From Scolanthus callimorphus (Eukaryota > Cnidaria > Anthozoa > Actiniaria > Edwardsiidae): 64,000 bases of DNA. Shown here one piece after another: positions 12,801 to 22,944 of the stretch. The position numbers were made by a program, and so were the translations under genes. The DNA lies in the NCBI GenBank assembly GCA_033964015.1, contig CM066918.1:28727387-28791386 (forward strand), given 5' to 3'. The notes under the pieces are model-generated. The model was not told the DNA's origin and searched no databases. It saw only the letters and a program-made list of their open reading frames with translations. The stretch's first letter is position 1, and every line of letters starts with the position of its first letter.

Positions 12801-15363
12801 CAAATGATTTATATTACTTGCACGACTCACACAAAAGCAGTTCAAAATTATTTCCACCATTTTATCACAAATAACAAATGGCCTTACCGGGCATCGAGTT
12901 AACCTGTGAAAAGCCCCCGCTCCAAAATCCCCAAAAAATCAAAAGCAAGACAACGGCTTATGCACCAAGGAATACACCTAATAATTAGAGTGCATTTCAT
13001 ATCTCTAGCCAAAATAGGAAGTGGAAGCCATTCGGTAAACAAACCAAATGAAGCAAAGAAACGCAGTTGTTGTTAGTCATGCGTGTGCACTGGCAGCACT
13101 CAAAAGCTCATGAGCTATTGACCTCATAGGGTCCTCCTATGTCATAGTTTACCCATGAGGTTAATAGTAACTTAGTTTTACCGATTACCAACAAATACCG
13201 CAAATTTTAACCGACTACCGACAATTTTCAAGAATTTTAACCGACATCCAGACTCCCCATTCAGACCCTGAACTAGGATACATGTAGCGCGTAACATTTC
13301 ATTTTGTGTCCCAGCTACAAACTTGTCGCGTGGAACAATTATCTGGCTACAATGTTGCTCGCTAATGTACATGTGTCTTGTCGTTTTCGACCCTGGAATT
13401 TCCACAGGTTATTCTTCATTTTTGCAAATTTGGAATTTCCGCAGGGGACACATTAAGAGATTGTGGAATTTCCACAGGAGTTGCTTCAAATTTCCAGAGG
13501 GGTTGTGAAGAAGCCTAGAATTCCCACAGGCCCCTATCTCCCCTGGGCTGTTACCTCAACAGTAATTGTGAAGTAATTAAAAGTGAAGTAATTAAAAGTA
13601 GATTGCATACAATACGGACAAACATGATAAGCTAACGATCTGCGTTCGCTACCCACGAATTCCACGTGATTCAGTTTTGAAAGCAGAACTCCTACGTCAT
13701 CAGAATGGAATGATGCATCTCTTTGCTCAGACGTCGTTTCTCGCACAGGGAACCAAGGCGCGATAAAGGACGCCTTTTACTCTCGTGTTAGGAAATTATT
13801 GACCAAAAACAAAAGTACAAAAGCCTATTTCCAAATATGTCGTATACTAGTAAGAGCTGAAGTGCATGCCGATCTCAATCTAAAAGCTAGCTTGTCGATG
13901 TACATCATCAGCGTTCCGGTACAGGGGTTATTTAGTGCGCTGTCTCTTGAAAGAAAATGAAATCCATTCGGGTCTCATTACTGCCTGTCGAGTCGGCTAT
14001 AAAAACTATACATCTCATTCTCCCATGTGAGATGACGTGCTCCCCAGCACGTCATCTCACATGGGAAGCTCTGGTGACTTTCATTTCAGGACCTTCGCTG
14101 ATTGGCTGACGTTCAAGCATGCGCATGAAGCTCTTTCTCTCAACGGTTCTAATGGCCTAAATGGCTGTCCCAGAGTCTGCCCAGCGAGGTGACGAGACCG
14201 GGGAGCTATGGGTTCGAGAATGTCGTGTCTGCGTCTGGTAAAAAGGGTGACGTATCAGACCGCGCATGCGTGTAGTGCGCTACGCAAAGTCGTGCCGTAC
14301 GCCACGTATTGAGTGTCGCTACACGTATTGGTCCAGGTATCAACGGAAGTCAGCTGGAATCAAGTATAGTGTTATCGGAAGAGAAATCAGGCTAAACTGA
14401 TGATTTAAGGCGCGGCTTCTCCCGGGTCTGATTCAGCGAGATGGCTTTCGTGTCTGCAGTGACGTGGAGGCATGGATCGAATGTCTCTATCTGAGTTTCC
14501 AAAAGGACTTAAAATTGGACCTTTAAGCGTCGATTATTGTAGCTGGGAGATGATATCTGCCCAGGCACGGCAAATTATAATGTGTACAATTTCGATTAAA
14601 CTGCCTTCCAAACGCGTTTCTCGGTAATGAAGGACAGTAGTGTCCTTCACTGGCTAGTACAAAGGATACACTACAGAGTTCAGACCAAGGGGATGGCTAA
14701 TCTTACGGTTTTTACAAGAGATATGAGGACAAGGGGGGTGACTAGCCACCCTAATCACCCCCCCCCCCTAGATCCGCCCTTGAATGTCCGCCCTTTCTCA
14801 GAAGCAAATCGGCATAAAACCTCTCCTTTACAGGGGCGTAGCCAGGGGGGGGATCTATGCGGAGTTTTTAATTTTTTTAATTTTGGAACCCCCCCTCTCA
14901 TAAGTGCTGGCTACGCCCCTGCTTTACTGTGTTGAAGTCTTCTGTCAGTCTTTTACATAACTTGCAAAAAGTTGTTCGTGTCTGGTATTTTCGCGTGTGG
15001 TTGTTTGGATCCACGCGAAATACCAGACACGCGAACAACGTTGCTAATAAAAGACTATCAGAAAGAAACTTCTGCTAGCAAGGCACCTTCCATTGTACTA
15101 TAATTGCCAGGGGAGTTAACAATGTGGACCACACGATCGTGGTAAACACAGACCACCGAGCTCATAATGTTTGTTGAAATATAATAACAATAACATGTCT
15201 ACCTACCTGACTTGTTCTTTTCCACACCAAGCACCGCCGCAAGCACAATGATGATCATAATTAATGCAATAATAAGCAGTACAATCAGTGCAATTTGAAC
15301 CTTGCTTAGCGTGGTGCCTTTCATGCCAGCTGCTTGGGGATCGTAAGAGTTCTCGGCCGCCAT
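3510..15363 (-). CDS. M1 family zinc aminopeptidase (aminopeptidase N/glutamyl aminopeptidase type), 5' 11 exons, 3' end not seen
   Basis: Exons (minus): 15207-15363, 10882-11148, 9498-9672, 8459-8729, 7996-8116, 7610-7764, 6452-6568, 5676-5804, 4475-4539, 3913-3978, 3510-3664. All have GT-AG borders and consistent phases except exon 9, which is one base short. The ATG at 15361-15363 gives a short cytosolic N-terminus and a hydrophobic anchor (about residues 24-47), so this is a type II ectoenzyme. The zinc site is HEIVH (about 377-381) followed 18 residues later by Glu in NEAF; upstream are PCFDEP and AMENWG. Downstream is the GSSIIKM and NAVTDDMW segment typical of M1 domain II. The family removes N-terminal residues from extracellular peptides. 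Odd points: the Gly of the GxMEN exopeptidase motif is Ile, and exon 9 carries an apparent 1-nt deletion near 4517. About 560 residues are visible, against roughly 900-1000 for the family; the ERAP1_C-like half is not found between 1 and 3509, so it lies off the left edge or is lost. Confidence 0.9.
3844..3872. repeat. Poly(G) run of 29
   Basis: An uninterrupted G homopolymer lies 41 bp beyond the donor end of aminopeptidase exon 10, inside the intron. Comparable G or C runs occur at 7884-7908, 33034-33063 and 34900-34942. Confidence 0.9.
3990..4700 (-). mobile_element. Non-LTR retroelement 3' fragments in aminopeptidase intron 9
   Basis: Two segments on the minus strand end in AATAAA-like signals followed by simple repeats: AATA units near 3995-4020 and AAT plus GTCT units near 4600-4700. 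The open frame at 4074-4340 (minus) has no recognised domain. Aminopeptidase exon 9 (4475-4539) lies between the two segments. Confidence 0.4.
5900..6122. mobile_element. MITE family A, full-length copy 1
   Basis: The left end CATTCTCGTACCCAG matches the inverted right end CTGGGTAAGAGAATG. The core contains GGCTCTGGTGACA, a GATTGGCTG motif and CGCATGCG-type motifs. Related copies or fragments occur near 14010-14223, 23728-23830, 41500-41625 and 43416-43541. It sits in the intron between aminopeptidase exons 7 and 8. Confidence 0.8.
6924..6962 (-). pseudogene. Partial duplicate of aminopeptidase exon 6 end plus donor
   Basis: On the minus strand this segment repeats the exon-6 end encoding [11 protein letters not shown], followed by a GTAGGTATG donor. 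Exon-6 homology stops where the family B element (6965-7100) begins, so the 5' part of the copy is missing and no acceptor remains. It lies about 680 bp downstream of the true exon, in the same intron and orientation. Confidence 0.75.
6965..7100. mobile_element. MITE family B, copy 1, TSD CAG
   Basis: The inverted ends are GGGCCGGTTCCT and AGGAACCGGCCC, flanked on both sides by CAG. The interior contains paired TTATCCACGGATAA and TTATCCGTTGGATAA blocks. A second copy of nearly equal length is at 56485-56619, flanked by CTG, which supports a CWG target preference. Confidence 0.85.
7148..7589. mobile_element. PIF/Harbinger-like MITE, TSD TTA
   Basis: Long, nearly perfect terminal inverted repeats begin AGCCGGGGAAATACGAGGC and are flanked by TTA on both sides (7145-7147 and 7590-7592). 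The interior repeats CAACTTGTCGCGCAACA blocks. A 3-bp TWA duplication is characteristic of Harbinger elements; the assignment is inferred from that alone. It inserted just inside the intron after aminopeptidase exon 6. Confidence 0.8.
7610..7764 (-). CDS. Aminopeptidase exon 6: substrate (AMENWG) and first zinc ligands (HEIVH)
   Basis: This exon encodes the MEN motif and ends directly after HEIVHM, so the zinc site is split from WFGNLV in exon 7 (6452-6568) by a 1.04-kb intron. Two acceptors are possible, at 7765-7766 and 7756-7757. The farther one is preferred because it adds the DLI residues that restore the normal spacing between the PLxK segment and the MEN motif. The last part of this exon and its donor recur at about 6924-6962 in the intron. 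That second copy still encodes [11 protein letters not shown] but lacks the exon start. Confidence 0.85.
8785..9416. mobile_element. Nested foldback element, inner hairpin 8989-9332
   Basis: An outer inverted pair contains TTTCGTATGACTGTGAA and its complement near 9392-9412. An inner, longer pair contains CCAGAAGTGTCCATCTTGG (8990s) and its complement near 9300-9325. The flanks are rich in CCGCGAC/GTCGCGCC motifs. The whole structure lies in the intron between aminopeptidase exons 3 and 4. Confidence 0.75.
9780..10012. mobile_element. Foldback element, about 90-bp arms
   Basis: The left arm contains GGATTTACTCAAGTTTGCTC and the right arm contains the complementary GAGCAAACTTGAGTAAATC. Arms are near-perfect over about 90 bp around a short AT-rich centre. 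No coding potential. Confidence 0.75.
11200..11342. mobile_element. MITE with CAGGCCCGTAGCCAG ends
   Basis: The left end CAGGCCCGTAGCCAG is matched by the inverted right end CTGGCTACGGGCCTG. It belongs with the elements at 14831-14921 and 24681-24845, which share the CAGGG-CGTAGC end type. Confidence 0.8.
11956..11998. repeat. Perfect 18-bp hairpin, 7-nt loop
   Basis: GCCGCCATGTTGGAGTCC at 11956-11973 is followed by a 7-nt loop and its exact complement at 11981-11998. It lies inside the 11394-13270 transposon. Confidence 0.95.
12480..12775 (+). other. TATA-bearing conserved element, copy 1 (candidate small-RNA gene or LTR)
   Basis: GTGTCCCACA lies exactly 36 bp upstream of TATAAATACGT (TATA at 12520). 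The downstream core includes TATATGGTCTGGTGGC and GATAGCGACTGTCAGGGCC, then GGTCGCCATACGACGC, and ends near a run of seven T. Copy 2 at 22945-23310 keeps the same elements while the sequence between them has diverged. I do not recognise the RNA; it is not U1-U6, U11, U12, 7SK, RNase P or MRP by eye. A solo LTR is the main alternative. Confidence 0.35.
13390..13535. repeat. GGAATTTCCACAGG tandem motif block
   Basis: About five imperfect repeats centred on GGAATTTCCACAGG lie in aminopeptidase intron 1. Similar motifs fill the element at 49513-49877 and occur at 940-1060. Confidence 0.6.
14010..14223. mobile_element. MITE family A, copy 2
   Basis: The core matches family A (GCTCTGGTGAC, GATTGGCTGACGTTC, GACCGGGGAGC). 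The left end has been replaced by an extra palindrome built on GAGATGACGTGCT. It lies in aminopeptidase intron 1. Confidence 0.7.
14831..14921. mobile_element. MITE with CAGGGGCGTAGCCAG ends, TSD CTTTA
   Basis: The inverted ends CAGGGGCGTAGCCAG and CTGGCTACGCCCCTG enclose under 100 bp. CTTTA flanks it at 14826-14830 and 14922-14926. Confidence 0.85.
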
Positions 15364-16437
15364 TGATCGGCGCTAATTTAGTCAGACTGAGCGACCGTAC
15401 GAGCCTAGCTAAAACCCCCATGGGTGGGGGTGGGGGGGAGGGGGGGGGGTGCACTCCCTTACAAGAGCTATACGGGTATGTGCAACAGGGTACCGTTTTT
15501 TTTCTTCAGCCGATAGAACGGGGTATCGTTTACGAAATGCTAGTCAACGGGGTATGATAATGAAGCCTCTTCTCAGAAGGTATCGAATAGTGGACGTACC
15601 TTGTTCTATCTTCTAAGGAAGATAGACTCATTTTGACACAGACATTATACTTTATCCAGGTCGGGGTATCTTTCAATTTCTATTTAGAACGCGGTCCCAA
15701 GTTGGATACAAACAAATCATAGAACGGGGTATCGTTTCTTATGAAAATCGTTTTTAGAACGCGGGGTCCGCATTTCATATCATCATCATGTTTTCCCTCT
15801 AGGCACGTGTACGGCCATAGGGCTTACAGCTATTGAGCGAACATTACCACCCTATAACACGCGAAGTGACCCCCCCCCCCCCCCTTTCCCCCAACGGGCT
15901 AAACATAGCTACATTCCTCCTCACTTGGAAAACCCAAACCGCTACTTTGAATTTCAATCATTATAATTAGAAAAATATTGGAACACGTATTTTTAGCATT
16001 GTTATAATATTGGTTCGTCGCTGACATGCAAAAGGGACGAGAGATTTGGATTTGTACATTCGGGGATTGTACGGTTTTCTTGTAGTATTTGAGATGGTTG
16101 TTACCCGAAGCAGTGATGGGGTGATAGCGGTGATGCTTTTAAGCCTGCTTGCGGCCGGGTATCAACTTTTTTTTTTTTTTTGGGGGGGGGCGGGGGGTCC
16201 ATTGACAGGTGAAGACAGACAGACAGACAGACAGACATATATTTTTATTTGCCATCGTATACATGGATGACATTGTGCACAACACTTGAAATGGAAAGGA
16301 CGAGGAAAGGACGTGTTTTGCATGTAAGTGTAAAAACAAAATAGAGGGCGGGAAAAATAAAACGGGCAACACTTTGCCCTCTGGAAGTAAATATGAAAAT
16401 TAAGAAAATCACCAGACTAGAAAACGTTTTGGCTATA
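15364..16437. other. Region upstream of the aminopeptidase; no gene seen
   Basis: It presumably holds the aminopeptidase promoter and 5' UTR, but I see no TATA box at a convincing distance. From 15420 to 15900 it contains G- and C-rich runs and repeated GAACGGGGTATCGTTT motifs (about 15513 and 15722), typical of a degraded element. Near 16170-16270 there is a minus-strand LINE-like tail with GACA repeats. Confidence 0.5.
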
Positions 16438-18105
16438 CAAATTGACTTTATAGTATTAATTGTGATTTAACTAAAACAATTATTCCTCTCGCACCGTCAT
16501 GGTCTTTGAGTCAATAGCCCATTCGGCCATAGTAAGGCGAAACTCCCTTAGTAGTGCAGCCGCTTGGTGCAGAAAAATTGCTGAATTGTTCAATTTTATG
16601 GCAAAGCTACCAAATTTGGCACAAATAATGCTAACCACCCATAGATTAATATTACATATGGCCCACCCGGGGTCCGCCCTGGATCCATCCCATAATTTCA
16701 GTTTTAGACGCGGGTAAGGTTGCTCGTTGAAAAATGTAGATATATGTCTATTTCAAAACATTTATGTGTATAACCTTCCATTAGCTCCGAGGAATATGGT
16801 TGTTCACAAAATATCCCATATTTTAACTTTTAAGGTGGCTCGGGAGAAAAAATAAAATAACCATTAATAAATTCTCGCAAGGGTATTATCTACGTGCTAG
16901 AACCACCAAAATTCTCACAAAGAACAATAACTATCCAAAGATTAAATCGACACATGGCTCCACCTGTGATCCGCCCTGCATCCCATAATTTCAGTTTCCG
17001 CTGTCGGTAAGGTTGCTTATTAAAAATGTACTTATCTGTTTATTTTGCAAGTTTTATGCTTGCATCCTTTCATTAGCTACAAGGAATGTGGTTATTACAA
17101 AAAATTCCATAATATTTAATTTTAAGGTGGCTCGGGAGGAAAAAACACAATAATGAGAAATAAAGTCATTAAAAAATGTACGTATATGTTTTTTCATGCA
17201 ATTTTAAGTCGTATATCCTTTCATTAGCATCCAGGAATGTGGTTGTTACAGAATATCCCATATTTTTTACTTTAAAGGTGGCTCGGGAGAAAATATGAAA
17301 TAGTCATCAATAAAGTCTTGCAAGGGTTTTAGTTATGTGCTACAGCCACCTAAATCGAACAAAGAATAATAACTTACCAAACATTTAAACTATGTTTTTC
17401 CTTTTTACATGTTTTAACTTTCCGCTCCATCTCTGAAAACATTTTACCATGGACTTAAGTGTGTTCTAAAAAAAACGTCGGGGATTTTTGAAATTTTAAA
17501 AAGAGCCGATAGAGCCAGAATGTAGAAAAATTCTTGAAAAGGAAATCGAATCTTAGTCAACGCTAATATGAGGTCAATGAATGAAAATAGCAAATACTGG
17601 CGAGGTTGTAACTCTAAAAAGTTGAGCTCCATAAAAAAGTTTGATAAACAATTATAACCATAGTTTAGCCCAGCATATACGCTTTAAAATGAGGTATCAC
17701 GACCATTTTTGTGTGAAATTATGCCATTTTAACCAAAAAAGTACACCGAAGGTAGTCCGTAAATGTAAGGTGTCTAAATGGAAAAAAAAATCTTTGCTAT
17801 CATAAATGCAATTTCAATGCTTTAGATAACGTAAATGCAGCTGCTAATCACTATTCTAAAACACAAAAAGGACAAAAACAGATATGGAAACAGATAACGT
17901 AACCTCTAGATTTTATAAACTTTACTAGACAAATGAAGTGTGGAAACTAAATTGTGTCTTGAGCTAAACAATTGCCCACCTGTTTTGAAATGAATGAATA
18001 TACCATTTCAGGAGGGTAGGAAAACAAATAATATTTGGTATACTTTCTTGTAGTAATTAGAAGAGCGAAGTGGTACCCAAATAGATCAAAGGAGGATGGC
18101 TGAAA

Positions 18106-18626
18106 ATGTTTATTACAATCATGGTTTTTGCTGGTTTGTTATTTGATGCTTCATCTCAAAATCAGAATTGCTTGGACATCCCTTCATTTGAATTGTATTT
18201 TACACCCGTTAGTCAACATAAGAAACCACGTTGGAAAATAGGCCAAACTGATTTTACCCTACACCCTGCCTTTGTCACGCTCTGCCATGTAAAGCAATCG
18301 GCTACCATGGTTACAAAATATTTCAAACGAACTGTTCCAAGTAGGGGGGCAACCTTAACGAACAACTGTGCTGGATATTTTCTCTTTGTGAGAACATATT
18401 TTTTGCTGTTAGACCGATGTGTAAGTGCCCTGGCACATCAAATCTGCAGCACAATGAAAGCGTTTTACCCTTTGAAGTTGTGTACAAATCTGGAGCACTA
18501 ACAGCAGGAGAACAAAACAAATGGTACAATTGTAGGCAAGCCTTATGTGTACGCAGGAAAGTATTATTGCGCTCAGATTTTATGACGTGCTTCTGCTTTG
18601 GTGGTAGCGTGGCTAAAAAAACTTGA
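18106..18626 (+). other. Uncharacterised open frames in the inverted-repeat spacer
   Basis: The frame 18106-18501 begins with a hydrophobic, signal-like segment. An overlapping +2 frame (18345-18626) is cysteine-rich and contains NKWYNCRQALC. The opposite strand is also open for 117 codons. Three overlapping open frames without recognised domains, inside a repeat structure, are weak evidence for a gene; a decayed element protein is equally likely. Confidence 0.2.
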
Positions 18627-18770
18627 GGCAATCTCAAAGGTTTTCGTATGAAATGTAATGGGCAAAGTAACCCCAAAGATGACTGCAGCGTACGTTGAAG
18701 TCTTTTGCCTCCTCAACATAGTAAACAGGATTAAAGATTATAACCCCTGAATCTTGTAAGGAAGTACAGG

Positions 18771-19088
18771 CAGAAACATATAAGTGAGTTGAAACGTGTA
18801 ACAAACATACATTGCTTTAGTGCTAAGCTGCGGAATATTCGCAGAATCAATAATTGAACTGATTTTGAAAATATTGTTGAAGGACTTTAAGATGTTAAAT
18901 TTTAGTATATTATCACTTACCACTATTGCTTTACTTTATGGAAGCGAAAAATGAAATATTATCAAGAGAAAACCTGCTTGGGCAAGCAGGCGAGAGTTCG
19001 TTATTTACCAGATATGGTCATCAACTCGCTACGAATAATCCGCAGCTTGGTTCACCGTTGCTTGTTTCAACTAAGTTATATGTTTCTG
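18771..19088. mobile_element. Palindromic MITE family D, copy 2 (inverted)
   Basis: Ends CAGAAACATATAAG and TATATGTTTCTG match the copy at 1641-1961 in reverse orientation. It sits near the middle of the large inverted repeat. Confidence 0.75.
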
Positions 19089-19645
19089 GTACAGGGGGAA
19101 AACGTTTTTTGGTTTTCTCTGTGAAATACAAGACAGTTTAACTCATTTTTTTGTGAATATTGAAGTTTTTACTCTTAGTACTTATTGACTAATCTAAAAA
19201 CAAAACAATCGTCATCATGTTATCTCGAAGGTTTACTCTATCGTTAACTTTACAAATTATGGGATGTTTTCAATCCCTTAAACCTTTTATCACACAAGTA
19301 ATGACATCAACATTACATTTGTATAATTAACACACATATCCACTTATTTTTCTTATGAGCCACCTTAACAATTTAAAATCATAGCATGGAACCAGGGCGG
19401 ATCCCGGGCAAGCCATGTGTCAATTCAATTTTGCATAGTTATTCTTGCTCGTGCGAATTTTGGTGGCTCTAGCATGTAAAAAATACCCATGCAAGACTTT
19501 ATGAATAATTATTTAGTATTTTCCTGAGCCACCTTAAAAGTTAAAATTATGGGATATTTTGTAACAACCACATTCCTTGGAGCTAATGAAAGGATGTAAG
19601 CACAACATTTGCGAAATAGACAGATCAATACATTTTCTATGAGCT

Positions 19646-20328
19646 CAGGGGACTTAAGGCATGGGTCTCATTTGCATTCAAAATGGCGGATCAAAAACGT
19701 TAGGGGGTGGTCTATCTTCAGTGGCTTTGCTTCTCCCACTGTCAAACATGGTTAAGGTTGTTAGCGGTCATGAAATACATACATCTTATGTTTTGTTTCC
19801 ATAGAAACATGGAATGTGACCTTTGAACCTAGCATTTAAGCAATTTTCATAAACGTCCTCGGGAGGTATGCAAAAGTTACAAACTCTGGGATTTAACAAT
19901 GTGATGTGTTTAAGGTCACCACAGGTATATCTCTTCCAATTCGAGAAAATGTCCATGTCATTAGGAATCCTATTAGGATACTGTGAAATTTGATATCCTT
20001 TAATAACTTCGAAATTAGAAATGTTGTGCAAGATATCGAATTGGAGTGATAAATACTACCTGATACCCTACCATTTCCATAGGATGGTTTCAGAAGAGAT
20101 GTGAATTTTCCGATACTCCCGAAGCTTTGAAGTTTCATTTCTTAAAATTGAGGTCAAAGGTTAAGAATTGGTTCCCATGGGAACAACAATCAACAAAATT
20201 ATCAAGAATGACGAGACCTATGACATTATATCAGAACAAGAAGCCTATCTTTAATTCATCAAAAATTAAGGACTGATTGAATGTTTTAAGGGCGTGGTCG
20301 CATGGACCCATGCCTTAAGTCCCCTGAG
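19646..20328. mobile_element. 0.68-kb non-autonomous element nested in the inverted repeat
   Basis: Terminal inverted repeats CAGGGGACTTAAGGCATGGG and its complement CCCATGCCTTAAGTCCCCTG bound the element. It interrupts a unit of the right arm, so it inserted after the palindrome formed. Confidence 0.75.
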
Positions 20329-20800
20329 AGTACCTAACCGACAACTAAAACTGAAATATGAGATGCAGGGCAGATCCCTGGTGGAGCCATGCGTCGATTA
20401 AATCTTTGAATAGTTAGTGTTTTTTTTGGGAATTTTGGTGGCTCTAGCACGTAGATATTAATAAATACCCTTGCAAGACTTTGTTAATAATTATTTTATT
20501 TTTTTCTCTCGAGCCAACTTAAAAGTAAAAATTATGGGATATTTTGAAAAAAACACATTCTTTGGAGTTAATGGAAGGATATACACATAAAATCTTTAAA
20601 ATAGACAGATACATAACTTTTTCAATGAGCAACCTTACTAGCGTCTAAAACTGATATTATGGGATGGATCCAGGGCGGACCCCGGTCGGGGCCATATGTA
20701 ATATTAATCTATGGGTGGTTAGCATTATTTGTGCCAAATTTGGTAGCTTTGCCATAAAACTGAACATTTTGCACCAAGCGGCTGCACTATAGGCGATTGC

Positions 20801-21458
20801 TACACAAATGCGAATTTAGACAAAGATGACGCGACGGCCGGATGTGAGAATGAGAGAATGACGTCATAACATCGCCTCTATTAAGAATTCCGCTTGACTG
20901 GAGAACTAATTACTGTCATACGGAAAAACTAATCGAAGTTAATATCTTGGAATAAAGATTCGAATCAATAGAAGACGCTCAAGTAGGCGAAAATAAATAA
21001 CTGCTGATGTGCTAGTTTTTGGCTGCAATAAAAATAAGGGGGAGGATATAGAGATAAGATGTTTGAGATGTAAAAGCGGAAAGCGCGGTCATGCCCAGAC
21101 GTTATACTGTACATTTCTTTTAAATCGATTGGGCATAATGCGCAAGATTTCACAGTCGGGGTCGGCCGACCCAACAGGGCTTTCTAAGGTTAAAAACAAT
21201 TACATTTTCCGCGTCGGGTTCTGTTTGTTTGACTGCCTCCATTGTTACGGCTGTTTCGGTTTACCCGTTTCCGACAGGATGGCTTTAGACCAAAAGGATC
21301 GTGTGGAGGAACTATAAAAGGAAATACGTGATAAGTAGTATTATTCTTAGAAGAGGCTCAGGTCGTGTATCATTCACAAAGGGGACGGAGGGAGATAACG
21401 AAGCAAGAACGTCTTTGGACTTCGACGAAGAAGCCGGTTAGTGACAATCGGGCAAGAG
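20801..21458. other. 5' flank of GPCR 1; no other gene seen
   Basis: The 0.66 kb between the inverted repeat and the receptor start has only short open frames with no recognised domain. It probably carries the 5' UTR, but no clear TATA box or splice pair is evident. Confidence 0.4.
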
Positions 21459-22430
21459 ATGAAGGGTTGTGATTGGCTGGACAGCAATCTACAATATTTA
21501 GAGTATCTGAGGCGTGTGTACTTGGCTAATATCATCCTGAACGCGTTTTTCTCAATAGTTGCAATTTCAGGGAATTTGATAGTAATACTGGCAATATGGA
21601 AGACTGCCAAGTTACACGAACCATCACATCTGTTGTTGGGTGTCTTGGCTTTGACGGATCTAGCCGTAGGAGCGATAGTACAACCACTTTATGTTATCTA
21701 CAAAGCTGCCGAACTAAATGGATTCGAAGACATCTCCTGCGTTACTGGAGTCGCTACAAACATCTTGGCGAACCTTTTTTCTGGAATGTCCTTTCTTACC
21801 GTCACGCTGATTACTGTTGATCGCTTACTTGCGTTACACTTACACTTGCGTTACAAAGCAATTGTCACGAAACGACTCTACGTGAGATTAACGGTAGCGC
21901 TATTCGCCTTACTTTGTATATTTGTGTCCTTTTATCCGTGGATGAAAAGGGTCTCTATATACTTTAGCATAATAACCGTACCAGGCTGCCTTTTGATTTC
22001 GACGGTAGCATATATAAAAATCTACTCAATTCTCCGACGACATGTAAAAGCCATTAGCATCGCTGAAAGTGAAACTCATTCAAGCTCAGACGAGCCCAGG
22101 GAACGGCCGATTAATATTATGAAGTTTAGGAAGTCTGTCGTTAGCATTGCTTACGTCCAAGCTTTGTTTCTCTTGTGCTTCACGCCTTATTGTTCGGCGC
22201 TGATTGCAAGAATGTACGTGGGAGTGTCACGTGACTGGAAGCTCGCGTGGAACATTACGACAACCATTATCTACATAAACTCATCCCTCAATCCATTCGT
22301 GTTTTGTTGGCGACTTAAAGATATTAGAACTGCCGTGGTGAGAACTGCAAGAGAAATATGCGGAAGGCGACGGAGAAGCGACTCACGTGCATCACAGATT
22401 ACGGCTGCGTCCAGTTCTCGATTGCAATAG
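21459..22430 (+). CDS. Intronless rhodopsin-like (class A) G protein-coupled receptor
   Basis: The single open frame encodes 323 residues from the ATG at 21459; a longer version would need a GTG start and is not credible. Seven hydrophobic segments are visible. Family marks are GNLIVIL (TM1), LALTDLAVG (TM2), a TM3 cysteine in DISCVTG, VDRLLAL in place of DRY, FTPY in TM6 and NSSLNPFVF in TM7 (NPxxF rather than NPxxY). The loop between TM4 and TM5 is very short, about ten residues, so the usual extracellular-loop-2 cysteine bridge may be absent. The tail is rich in Arg and Ser. It acts at the plasma membrane; the ligand cannot be read from sequence. It differs strongly from the other two receptors here, so it is not a recent tandem copy. 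Confidence 0.92.
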   Translation: MKGCDWLDSNLQYLEYLRRVYLANIILNAFFSIVAISGNLIVILAIWKTAKLHEPSHLLLGVLALTDLAVGAIVQPLYVIYKAAELNGFEDISCVTGVATNILANLFSGMSFLTVTLITVDRLLALHLHLRYKAIVTKRLYVRLTVALFALLCIFVSFYPWMKRVSIYFSIITVPGCLLISTVAYIKIYSILRRHVKAISIAESETHSSSDEPRERPINIMKFRKSVVSIAYVQALFLLCFTPYCSALIARMYVGVSRDWKLAWNITTTIIYINSSLNPFVFCWRLKDIRTAVVRTAREICGRRRRSDSRASQITAASSSRLQ

Positions 22431-22944
22431 AAGAGAAGCACGAAGTGCATGGGATTTTCACAGAAACATACAACGTACTTTTCAGGGGTGTACGCATGAT
22501 TTTGAAAAGTTACAGACACCGCTAATCATGAATGCGCTGCAGTAATTGTACCGCACAGTCCCCCGAAATTTAGGCCCGCGCCTTCAGGCGCTGCGTACAC
22601 GTCGTCATGTGGTATGATGTCATATCATGTACTTTTATCGTTTTTTTTTTCAGACTCTGTGCGCACTGTTCGTCTTTCTCTCCCTTTACGCCGGAGTTTC
22701 GCGATATTTAAAGAGAAAAGAACACCACAAGGCAAATTTATAAGGCATATTTCAAATCAACTTGCGAACAAATGCGCATGCGTAAAATTATAGATACTAG
22801 ATTATATCTCCTTATAAAGAAATTGTTACAGAAATACAACACATTGAGTACATTGACCCACACAGATTGCAGAATAATGAATAATTAGACCAACTGTTGA
22901 TTACGCGCAATCATAAACTTGCCGAAAACAGAAGAAATGTGTCC

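Larger units (their letters stand above)
11394..13270. mobile_element. 1.88-kb non-autonomous DNA transposon, TSD AACTAG
   Basis: The terminal inverted repeats are CAGGGTCTGGATGGGG and CCCCATTCAGACCCTG, flanked by AACTAG at 11388-11393 and 13271-13276. Subterminal repeats of TTACCGACTACCGA type occur near both ends. No transposase frame is visible. It contains the perfect 18-bp hairpin at 11956-11998 and the promoter-plus-core element at 12480-12775. It lies in aminopeptidase intron 1. Confidence 0.8.
16438..20800. repeat. Large inverted repeat, arms about 16.4-17.4 kb and 19.3-20.8 kb
   Basis: Units in the left arm contain GGTGGCTCGGGAGAAAA, CCATAATTTCAGTTT and GTAAGGTTGC. They recur inverted in the right arm as GAGCCACCTTAA, CCATAATTT-type complements and GCAACCTTAC. 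The outermost pair includes CAATAGCCCATTCGGCC-side sequence on the left and its GCAAAGC/GGGATGGATCCAGGGCGG counterpart on the right. Each arm holds about three diverged units, so the structure is a palindrome of tandem units. The right arm is split by the element at 19646-20328. A related end piece also occurs at about 54870-54980. Confidence 0.7.

Noticed and set aside
21441..21458. Longer N-terminus of GPCR 1 (329 codons)
   Set aside because: It would start at GTG; the first ATG is at 21459 and leaves a complete seven-helix receptor.
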